Part shown: positions 1 to 4,732 of the stretch, one piece after another
How positions within the stretch are numbered: position 1 is the stretch's first letter
How the letters are laid out: the number at the start of each line of letters is the position of its first letter
Assembly (NCBI GenBank): GCA_023252395.1
Contig: JAJPDY010000068.1
Coordinates: 1 to 6,419 of the forward strand
Direction of reading: 5' to 3'
DNA: 6,419 nucleotides
Source: Nitrososphaera sp.
GTDB lineage: Archaea > Thermoproteota > Nitrososphaeria > Nitrososphaerales > Nitrososphaeraceae
Translations under genes and position numbers: made by a program
The notes under the pieces: model-generated
What the model was told of the DNA's origin: nothing
The model's input: only the letters and a program-made list of their open reading frames with translations
Databases searched by the model: none

Positions 1-153
1 GCAGGCGTCTTTGCACAGGCAATACGGTATCCCACAGTCAGGAAAGGATCTGCGCGCCTTAGAGTGTCGCTTACTGCGATGCACGAACAAAAGCACCTAG
101 ATGCTGCCATTGACGCGTTTGAAAAGGTCGGCAAGAAAACAGGTATCATCTAG
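1..153 (+). CDS. bioF: C-terminal end of a BioF/KBL-type PLP-dependent acyltransferase (probable 8-amino-7-oxononanoate synthase), 5'-truncated by the window edge
   Basis: Frame 1 is open from the first base to a TAG at 151-153 and gives 50 residues. The stretch [20 protein letters not shown] (residues 8-27) followed by H28 matches the conserved C-terminal block of the alpha-oxoamine synthase family, which has the pattern AIRPPTVPxGxARLRxSLxAxH. In this family that block closes the active site, and its conserved arginine contacts the substrate carboxylate. The family joins an amino acid to an acyl thioester in the cytosol. BioF condenses alanine with pimeloyl thioester in biotin synthesis; KBL condenses glycine with acetyl-CoA. 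The AIR-PTV and ARLR wording favours BioF, while the [11 protein letters not shown] tail is also common in KBL-like members, so the exact substrate is uncertain. The PLP lysine and most of the enzyme lie outside the window. Confidence 0.75.
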   Translation, partial: AGVFAQAIRYPTVRKGSARLRVSLTAMHEQKHLDAAIDAFEKVGKKTGII

Positions 154-158
154 ATATA

Positions 159-180
159 TTTCTAAACTCGAATTTAGAAA
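159..180. repeat. 22-bp near-perfect palindrome just after the bioF-like stop
   Basis: TTTCTAAA (159-166) is the exact reverse complement of TTTAGAAA (173-180). The six bases between them contain a central TCGA palindrome, so only one base pair of the 22 bp breaks symmetry. It starts 5 bp after the TAG of the upstream gene and ends 34 bp before the next ATG. It could be a transcription-factor operator for the downstream small gene or an RNA hairpin at the end of the upstream transcript. The low-GC stem makes a strong terminator hairpin unlikely, so an operator is the better guess. Confidence 0.5.
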
Positions 181-185
181 CAAAG

Positions 186-193
186 TTAATTAA
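186..193 (+). promoter_or_regulatory. TATA-like box for the 109-aa gene
   Basis: TTAATTAA, within the 10-bp palindrome GTTAATTAAC (185-194), ends 21 bp before the ATG at 215 and is centred about 25 bp upstream of it. That is the expected distance of an archaeal TATA box from the start site of a leaderless or nearly leaderless mRNA. No Shine-Dalgarno sequence precedes the ATG, which agrees with leaderless translation. Confidence 0.45.
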
Positions 194-214
194 CATGCAC
201 ATTCAATTATTGAC

Positions 215-544
215 ATGCCCGCAAGGGAATTTGCATTCAAGGTAAAAGTGTCAGAAGAACAAGGCAGAGAGCTTGCAATGTACCTAAATGCGCTTTCGCC
301 TTCTGATCTGCTCTTTGGCCTTCGCTTTGCATACAACCGCCAGACAGCGGCGGCCGGCGGGTACCTGATGCCTGGCAGAAAGAGCATGGTGAAAAGGGAG
401 ACGCTTTCACTTACACAAGATCAGGCAAAATGGCGCCTCAACAACTGGAAGACAATGATCCGGACGTACAGGGAAAAAGGATACAGCTATCCTACGATAT
501 CGAGGATAAAAAAGCAAGTCCAGAAAATTGCAAGTCAAAAATAA
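215..544 (+). CDS. Small, strongly basic protein of unknown function (109 aa)
   Basis: I do not recognise this family. The protein has about 21 Lys/Arg against about 8 Asp/Glu, a net charge near +13, so binding to nucleic acid or another polyanion is possible, but this is inference from charge alone. The N-terminal third (AFKVKVSEEQGRELAMYLNA, residues 7-26) looks like a strand followed by an amphipathic helix. The middle holds an AAAGGY turn. The C-terminal half (from about residue 65) is predicted-helical by eye, with two tryptophans (73 and 78) and ends in a basic tail, RIKKQVQKIASQK. There is no signal peptide, membrane segment or cysteine. The ATG at 215 is favoured by a TATA-like box about 25 bp upstream. 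The gene points away from the bioF-like gene's end and converges on the CdvB-family gene with a 16-bp gap. The opposite-strand ORF over the same bases (190-387) is judged a shadow. Confidence 0.65.
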   Translation: MPAREFAFKVKVSEEQGRELAMYLNALSPSDLLFGLRFAYNRQTAAAGGYLMPGRKSMVKRETLSLTQDQAKWRLNNWKTMIRTYREKGYSYPTISRIKKQVQKIASQK

Positions 545-571
545 TAAGAAAAAGGGCAGGCTAGTAGCCTG
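545..571 (-). terminator. Putative hairpin plus U-tract terminator of the CdvB-family gene
   Basis: Read on the minus strand, the end of the CdvB-family gene forms CAGGCT-ACT-AGCCTG (571-557), a 6-bp stem with a 3-nt loop overlapping the TAG stop. It is followed by a T-rich run (about 553-535 on that strand, with TTTTT at both ends). Archaeal termination usually needs only the U-rich tract, so the hairpin may be incidental. The run continues into the end of the convergent 109-aa gene. Confidence 0.4.
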
Positions 572-1211
572 TTGCCTCTAGGTTCTTTTGCGCGCTTGCG
601 TTCGTTGACGGGAGATCCGGGAACTTGTTCTTCATGTTCATCTCTACTACGGCGCTTGCTTCTTCCATTATCCTCATAGTGTCTTCGCCTGCGCCTGTAA
701 AGCTGCCGATCTCTCCGTTTGGAATCTGTCCCGAGTCTGTTATGATGTTGCCCAGCAGTTCTGAAATCTGCGAGAATGACTGATCCGCTTCTGGCATCAT
801 TCCTGTCAGGCCTCCCTGCAACCCCTTTATCACGGACATTGCCGGGCTGAGAGTCACCACCACGTCTCCGAGTTCTGTTATTGTGTTTAGTCTTAGCTGT
901 ATTTGCTCAAGCGCCAGCTTGGCAGAAGTAACCATCTTGTTCATTTTGCGTATCTGCGACAGTTCTCCTGACAGCACTCTTGCATGCGAAGCGTCGTGGC
1001 TTTGCATTGCGAGCACTACTCGCTTAAAGATTACCTGATCCTTTTCCTGCATCCTTCCGGATATCGAATCAAGTTTCGCTATTTGCATTTGCAGCTTTTT
1101 CTGTGCTTCTTCTATTCTTGGCTTCAGCGGAGCCTGAGGCTTTATCCCTTCAAGCAACCGATGACCAACGCTTTCCCCTTGTGGTTTTACCCACTTGTTA
1201 TCAAATGGCAT
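561..1211 (-). CDS. CdvB-family ESCRT-III protein (Snf7 superfamily), short paralogue without a winged-helix domain
   Basis: ESCRT-III proteins polymerise on membranes; in archaea with the Cdv system they constrict the division site and are remodelled by the AAA ATPase CdvC/Vps4. The 216-aa sequence has the family layout: a short N-terminal segment rich in K/W/P (KWVKPQGESVGH, 6-17), then the basic helix 1 with LKPRIEEAQKKLQMQIAKL (29-47) running to about 70. Helix 2 follows (74-113, ending ALEQIQLRLNTI), then a less charged region beginning GDVVVTLSPAMSVIKGLQGG (115-134), and a last helix (about 174-193). The tail carries KFPDLPST (196-203), similar to MIM2 motifs that bind the MIT domain of CdvC/Vps4; this reading is tentative. 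It ends too early to hold the winged-helix domain that lets full CdvB bind CdvA, so it resembles CdvB1/B2-type paralogues. No cdvA or cdvC is adjacent. The ATG at 1211 starts exactly at the conserved N-terminus. It is divergent from the 87-aa gene. Confidence 0.85.
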   Translation of the reverse strand: MPFDNKWVKPQGESVGHRLLEGIKPQAPLKPRIEEAQKKLQMQIAKLDSISGRMQEKDQVIFKRVVLAMQSHDASHARVLSGELSQIRKMNKMVTSAKLALEQIQLRLNTITELGDVVVTLSPAMSVIKGLQGGLTGMMPEADQSFSQISELLGNIITDSGQIPNGEIGSFTGAGEDTMRIMEEASAVVEMNMKNKFPDLPSTNASAQKNLEATGY

Positions 1212-1239
1212 TCTTACTATTAAGGCACCTAGCCATCAT

Positions 1240-1250
1240 TCCAATAAAGA
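1240..1250 (-). promoter_or_regulatory. Possible TATA-like box for the CdvB-family gene
   Basis: On the minus strand 1250-1240 reads TCTTTATTGGA, an AT-rich TTTATT element about 30-39 bp upstream of the ATG at 1211. That would place a start site only a few bases before the ATG. A second candidate, CTTTTAG, lies slightly further upstream (about 1252-1258). Neither is a perfect match, so the assignment is weak. Confidence 0.3.
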
Positions 1251-1279
1251 ACTAAAAGTAGCATTGTACTGCAGTTGCT

Positions 1280-1311
1280 TGTAACCGCGGTAACAGAGCT
1301 CTGCGGTTACA
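1280..1311. repeat. Nested inverted repeat in the divergent promoter region (candidate operator)
   Basis: TGTAACCGC (1280-1288) is the exact reverse complement of GCGGTTACA (1303-1311). Two more palindromes sit between or overlap the arms: ACCGCGGT (1284-1291) and CAGAGCTCTG (1294-1303). The block lies between the two divergent promoters, about 30 bp upstream of the CdvB-side TATA-like element and about 50 bp upstream of the TATA-like box for the 87-aa gene. Position and symmetry suggest a binding site for a dimeric regulator that could act on both genes. A structured RNA is a less likely alternative. Confidence 0.5.
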
Positions 1312-1314
1312 CCG

Positions 1315-1326
1315 TGTTCTAGAACA
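1315..1326. repeat. 12-bp perfect palindrome next to the nested inverted repeat
   Basis: TGTTCTAGAACA is a perfect 12-bp palindrome starting 3 bp after the preceding inverted repeat. Its core TTCTAGAA occurs again at 1671-1678, just upstream of thrC. It may be a second operator or half of a composite site. Function is unknown. Confidence 0.4.
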
Positions 1327-1363
1327 ATCTCACAAACACCGCAAACCTTATCCTTTAGACAAG

Positions 1364-1372
1364 TTTTTTAAA
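1364..1372 (+). promoter_or_regulatory. TATA-like box for the 87-aa gene
   Basis: TTTTTTAAA is centred about 30 bp upstream of the ATG at 1399, the spacing expected for an archaeal TATA box driving a transcript with almost no leader. No Shine-Dalgarno motif is present directly before the ATG. It is the clearest TATA-like element in this gap. Confidence 0.6.
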
Positions 1373-1398
1373 GGCTGCATCTGGGGTACCAGTACAAG

Positions 1399-1662
1399 AT
1401 GATAAAGGAGAAGATCAAGGTCAACAATCGCAATTACAACGTCACCATCAACGAGCAGACGCAAATGTATGCGATGAGACTGAGAAGGCTGTACCAGCAG
1501 AGCTACAGCGACATGGATAGCTTTGACGAGGTAAGCTCCGAGATCTCTTCTACCGTCAGCAATCTTTTAAAGCACGCCGTGTCGCCGGAAGTAAAGGAAG
1601 ACGACATGGACGGAGTAATACAGCAGCTGCTAAAGATGTATGAAAAAGCAGCCAAAAAGTAA
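1399..1662 (+). CDS. Small protein of unknown function (87 aa)
   Basis: I do not recognise this protein. It is soluble in character, without cysteine, signal peptide or membrane segment, and near charge-neutral overall (about 13 basic and 13 acidic residues). The first 20 residues (IKEKIKVNNRNYNVTINEQT, 2-21) look like two short strands forming a hairpin. A helix rich in Arg and Tyr follows (MYAMRLRRLYQQSY, 23-36), then an acidic, Ser-rich stretch (37-54), and a last amphipathic helix from about 70 ending in KMYEKAAKK. The ATG at 1399 is supported by a TATA-like box at 1364-1372. It is transcribed divergently from the CdvB-family gene across a gap dense in inverted repeats, and lies 53 bp before the thrC ATG. 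thrC has its own TATA-like box, so the two need not form an operon. Shared control with the division protein is possible but unproven. Confidence 0.65.
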   Translation: MIKEKIKVNNRNYNVTINEQTQMYAMRLRRLYQQSYSDMDSFDEVSSEISSTVSNLLKHAVSPEVKEDDMDGVIQQLLKMYEKAAKK

Positions 1663-1682
1663 GTTCCTTCTTCTAGAAAACA

Positions 1683-1690
1683 TCTAAATA
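1683..1690 (+). promoter_or_regulatory. thrC: TATA-like box for thrC
   Basis: TCTAAATA is centred about 29 bp upstream of the ATG at 1716. This spacing fits a leaderless thrC mRNA and argues for the ATG at 1716 rather than the in-frame TTG at 1695, which would lie within the promoter. A TTCTAGAA palindrome (1671-1678) lies just upstream of the box. Confidence 0.55.
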
Positions 1691-1715
1691 GCAATTGAGA
1701 GCGTCCAATCAACAT

Positions 1716-3056
1716 ATGGATGCCCATGCCATCAAAAAATGCATCAACCCGTCCTGCGGTTTAACTTTTGAAATTACAAACGACATTTACCGCTGCTCCT
1801 GCGGCTCTCTTTTAGACATCAAATACAGCAAAAAGCCGAGCCGCGACCTGATTGAAACGTTCTACCAGCGCAGAAACCACGGCGGCAACATCTACAACGA
1901 AAGCGGGGTATGGCGCTTCCGCGATCTTGTCAATTTTGCAGGGATTGACACCGAAAACTTTGACGAATGCGCAAGGGTGCTGGTGTCGCTTGATGGCTCT
2001 GAAGGCCGGCTCTCAAAGCCGTACAAGATGAGCAAGGCCGCCGACTATGCAGACATGGACCATGACTCGTTTTTGCTCCAGCCCGAAGGCTACAACCCAT
2101 CCGGCTCGTTCAAGGACAATGGCATGTCTACTGCAGTGACACATGCCAAGATGCTTGACGTGAAAAAGATAATCTGCGCTTCTACCGGCAACACTTCAGC
2201 TTCTGCCGCAATGTACGCGGCAAATGAAAACATGGAATGCGACGTCTACATCCCAAAGGGAGAAATCGCTCCAGGCAAGCTAGGTCAGGCGTTCCAGTTT
2301 GGCGCGCAGGTGATACAGGTGCAGGGCAACTTTGACGACGCCCTTGCAACTTCTCTGAAAAATGCAAAAGAAACTGGAGGCTATACTGTCAATTCTGTCA
2401 ACCCTTTTCGAATAGAGGGCCAGAAGACGATAATCTATAGAGTACTTGAGCACCTCGACTGGAACCCTCCCGACTGGATTGTTTACCCAGGTGGCGCCCT
2501 TGGCAACACGTCAAGCTGCGGCAAATGCTTGATAGAGCTGTACGAATGGGGCTGGATCAAAAAGATTCCACGGCTGGCGATAGTAAACGCAGAGGGCGCA
2601 AGCACATTCTACGACCTTTACAACGGCCTGTTTGAAGGCAAGCGCCTTACGTGGAATGGCGGCAGGCCGGATCTTGAAATGGTCGAGCGCTACTATGCAG
2701 ATCAGGACAAGAAAGGCACCCGGCCAAAGACACACGCAACTGCAATTCAGATCGGAAGGCCCGCCAACATTGTCAAGGCACTGCGTGCTCTAGATTTTAC
2801 AAATGGCGTGGTTGTTCAGGCAAGCGACAAGGAAATGAGTGACGGCATGTCAATCGTCGGCCTCAACGGCTTTGACTGTGAGATGGCGTCTGGAGCTGTC
2901 CCCGCCGGTGTCAGAAAGTTGCGCAAGGAAGGGACGATCAAAAAGGATGACGTTGTTGTCGGCATACTTACTGGTAGGCAAAAAGACCCCGCGCTTGCAG
3001 TAGAATACCATTCAAACGCAAGCAACATGTTTGCAAGGCCGCCGACAAGCCACTAA
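1716..3056 (+). CDS. thrC: Threonine synthase (PLP-dependent, with N-terminal zinc-ribbon-like segment)
   Basis: ThrC converts O-phosphohomoserine to threonine and phosphate in the cytosol, the last step of threonine synthesis. From the ATG at 1716 the protein is 446 aa, a normal length. Residues 9-29 contain C9-x4-C14 and C27-x-C29, a zinc-ribbon-like extension common in archaeal ThrC. The fold-type II PLP core follows: YNPSGSFKDNGMS (126-138) with K133 as the predicted Schiff-base lysine, STGNTSASAAMYAA (156-169) as the substrate/PLP-contact loop, and GGALGNTSS (259-267) as the phosphate-binding glycine loop. In many relatives the last motif is GGNLGNxS, so A261 in place of Asn is a small variation. 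The alternative start at 1695 (TTG) would add seven residues, but ATG plus promoter spacing favours 1716. Paralogues such as cysteate synthase share this fold, so specificity rests on overall similarity. It appears to be transcribed alone and converges on trpE. Confidence 0.87.
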   Translation: MDAHAIKKCINPSCGLTFEITNDIYRCSCGSLLDIKYSKKPSRDLIETFYQRRNHGGNIYNESGVWRFRDLVNFAGIDTENFDECARVLVSLDGSEGRLSKPYKMSKAADYADMDHDSFLLQPEGYNPSGSFKDNGMSTAVTHAKMLDVKKIICASTGNTSASAAMYAANENMECDVYIPKGEIAPGKLGQAFQFGAQVIQVQGNFDDALATSLKNAKETGGYTVNSVNPFRIEGQKTIIYRVLEHLDWNPPDWIVYPGGALGNTSSCGKCLIELYEWGWIKKIPRLAIVNAEGASTFYDLYNGLFEGKRLTWNGGRPDLEMVERYYADQDKKGTRPKTHATAIQIGRPANIVKALRALDFTNGVVVQASDKEMSDGMSIVGLNGFDCEMASGAVPAGVRKLRKEGTIKKDDVVVGILTGRQKDPALAVEYHSNASNMFARPPTSH

Positions 3057-3291
3057 CTTTTTGCAATTATGCAGTTGCTTATGCAATCATGTTAATCTTT
3101 TATTACTATAGTTATCATTGTAATATGAACATATTCATAACGATATCAATTGCTACATATTGATATTAATAACATAGTTTTTGGCAGCTAATTTTGGATC
3201 GACCGGCAAGAATAGGACATTTTCAGGTCTAGGCGAGCACAAAAGGTAGCAAAAGAGCAACTAATCTGCTTGCAGAATTGAGTAAAAACAG
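3057..3291. other. AT-rich convergent intergenic region between thrC and trpE
   Basis: No credible gene is seen in these 235 bp. On the thrC side, T-tracts (TTTTT at 3058-3062, and a TCTTTTATTA stretch near 3096-3105) probably end the thrC transcript. The middle is very AT-rich and holds two inverted repeats. TATGAA-CATA-TTCATA lies at 3124-3139. ATATCAAT (3143-3150) pairs with ATTGATAT (3159-3166) across an 8-nt loop. The trpE side (about 3180-3291) is closer to coding-like composition but has no plausible ORF and no tRNA-like T-loop. I found no box C/D motifs. Confidence 0.6.
3239..3291 (-). terminator. trpE: Putative trpE terminator zone
   Basis: Just past the trpE stop the minus strand reads TTTTT (3288-3284). 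A small stem TCTGC-AA-GCAGA follows (3276-3265), then two TTTT runs (3254-3251 and 3244-3241). Repeated U-tracts right after a stop fit archaeal termination. The 5-bp hairpin is weak and may be incidental. Confidence 0.35.
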
Positions 3292-4686
3292 CTACTTGGC
3301 AGACGCTTTCTTTAATGCTGACAAAAGAGCTCCTGCCTTGTGCTCTGTTTCTGCCCATTCACGCTCAGGGTCAGAGTCCATCACAATGCCTGCGCCTGAC
3401 TCAACATAGGCATCATTCTTGTTCACAAAGAGTGATCTTATTGTTATGGCAAAGTCGCAGGAGCCGTTGAACGAGAAATAGCCAAGAGCCCCTGCATATG
3501 GCCCCCGGAGTGTAGGCTCTAGCTCATCTATTACTTCCATTGCCCTGACTTTTGGGGCGCCAGAAACCGTGCCGGCGGGAAACACCGCCTTGAGCGCATC
3601 ATACGAATCGTATGTCTTTTGTAGCCTTCCAACCACATGCGAAACGATGTGCTGAACGTGGCTGAATCGCTTGACTGTCATGAGCTCGTTGACCCGCACT
3701 GTGCCAAATTCGCACACCCTGCCAATGTCATTTCTTGCCAAATCAACTAGCATCGTGTGCTCGGCAAGCTCTTTTTCGTCCTTTAACAGGTCCTGCCGCA
3801 ATTCCTCGTTCTTCTTTTCATCTTCAACGATTGGCCGCGTGCCTGCAATCGGGAATGTCTCCACATAGTCTTTGGTTATGCGCATGAGCATTTCAGGGCT
3901 TGATCCAATTATGCACCTGTCAGACATTTTCAGCAGGTACATGTACGGCGAGGGGTTCACTTCCCGCAGGCTTTCATACAGGCTTATCAGACTGCCCTTG
4001 ACTTTGAACTTCATGCTTTTTGCAAGCACTACCTGAAAGACATCACCGTCGTAGACGTACTTTTTCGCTTTTTTTACCATCTTTACAAAGCGCGCCTGTG
4101 TCATGTTGCGGCGTGGTGCCGAATAAGAAAAGCGTGAAGGCTTACTCTTGGCCTTGGCTATCTTTTTCTCTACTTCTTCGAGCCGGGATTTGCCCAAGAA
4201 AAAGTAGTAGGCTTGGTTTTCCTTGTGGTTGTACAGTATCCCGTCTTGGTAGATGCCAAATTCAAACAGCGGAAAGTTGCCGTCCTTCTTTGCCTTGCTG
4301 ACAGGCAGATGCTCCCAAAAGCGCACTGCATCGTAGCTGATGTACCCAACTGCGCCACCGATGTACCGGAAGCGATCGTCATTGACTTTTGGCATCAGCT
4401 CGCGCAGCTGCGCAAGGGGCTCTGTCACTTTGGACTCTTGAATTATTTTTCCCTTCCTGTCCCTGACTGTGAATTTCCTGAAATTGCAAGTTACAGTGAC
4501 TTCAGGGTCAAAGCCAATGACAGACATCTCGGCAAGCTCTTTTGGTCCAATGAGCGACTCTAGTATGAATACTCGGTCGTACAGCGAATAGAGTTTCTTG
4601 AAAAGCTCAAACTGGTTCTCAGACGTGGCTAGCTTTTGTATCTGGATCTTGCTTTCCAGAGATGCGAGATGTCCAAAAGTGACCAC
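3292..4686 (-). CDS. trpE: Anthranilate synthase component I
   Basis: TrpE turns chorismate into anthranilate, the first committed step of tryptophan synthesis, using ammonia from the TrpG glutamine amidotransferase. The 464-aa protein spans the whole family. ILESLIG (41-47) is the N-terminal LLES-type tryptophan-feedback site. Chorismate-binding motifs are GAVGYISYDAVRFWE (111-125), NPSPYMY (244-250), GSSPE (261-265), PIAGTRP (279-285), LAEHTMLVDLARNDIGRV (307-324), HVQHIVS (343-349), FPAGTVSGAPK (369-379) and GAGIVMDSDPEREWAETEHK (431-450). Ala281 in PIAGT separates it from aminodeoxychorismate synthase PabB, which has Lys there. The feedback and PSPY motifs are intact, so allosteric inhibition by tryptophan is expected. 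The start is a GTG: the frame has a TGA only 7 nt further upstream and no ATG until residue 54, well inside conserved sequence. It lies 46 bp downstream of ilvD. No trpG follows. Confidence 0.93.
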   Translation of the reverse strand: MVTFGHLASLESKIQIQKLATSENQFELFKKLYSLYDRVFILESLIGPKELAEMSVIGFDPEVTVTCNFRKFTVRDRKGKIIQESKVTEPLAQLRELMPKVNDDRFRYIGGAVGYISYDAVRFWEHLPVSKAKKDGNFPLFEFGIYQDGILYNHKENQAYYFFLGKSRLEEVEKKIAKAKSKPSRFSYSAPRRNMTQARFVKMVKKAKKYVYDGDVFQVVLAKSMKFKVKGSLISLYESLREVNPSPYMYLLKMSDRCIIGSSPEMLMRITKDYVETFPIAGTRPIVEDEKKNEELRQDLLKDEKELAEHTMLVDLARNDIGRVCEFGTVRVNELMTVKRFSHVQHIVSHVVGRLQKTYDSYDALKAVFPAGTVSGAPKVRAMEVIDELEPTLRGPYAGALGYFSFNGSCDFAITIRSLFVNKNDAYVESGAGIVMDSDPEREWAETEHKAGALLSALKKASAK

Positions 4687-4699
4687 CTTTGTTCATGTT

Positions 4700-4704
4700 C
4701 TCCT
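4700..4704 (-). promoter_or_regulatory. trpE: Shine-Dalgarno-like AGGAG upstream of trpE, with unusual spacing
   Basis: Minus-strand AGGAG lies 13 nt before the GTG start of trpE, longer than usual, but only 3 nt before an out-of-frame ATG (4696-4694). That ATG opens a 25-codon frame ending at TGA 4621-4619, inside trpE. The presence of an SD motif fits trpE being a downstream gene in an ilvD-trpE message. The effect of the competing ATG is unknown. Confidence 0.4.
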
Positions 4705-4732
4705 AGCCTGCAGAGCTATTGCCCTCTGGATG

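Noticed and set aside
984..1223. 79-codon + strand frame over the CdvB-family gene
   Set aside because: Antisense to a recognisable ESCRT-III gene; its composition is unlike a real protein and it ends in the divergent promoter region.
1280..1311. Resemblance of TTGTAACC...GGTTACA to bacterial BirA biotin operators, with a bioF-like gene 1.1 kb away
   Set aside because: The half-sites are shorter than the TTGTAAACC/GGTTTACAA consensus, the spacer between ACC and GGT is 18 nt instead of about 15-16, and neither adjacent gene is biotin-related.
1695..1715. TTG start for thrC adding seven residues
   Set aside because: It would begin only a few bases after the TATA-like box, and the added residues are not part of the zinc-ribbon region. 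The ATG at 1716 has ideal promoter spacing.
1270..3080. 11-mer TGCAGTTGCTT present at 1270-1280 and 3070-3080
   Set aside because: Several repeated 11-mers are expected by chance in a window of this length.
3180..3291. Possible tRNA or small RNA in the gap downstream of trpE
   Set aside because: No T-loop GTTCRANNC, no cloverleaf pairing and no box C/D motifs were found.
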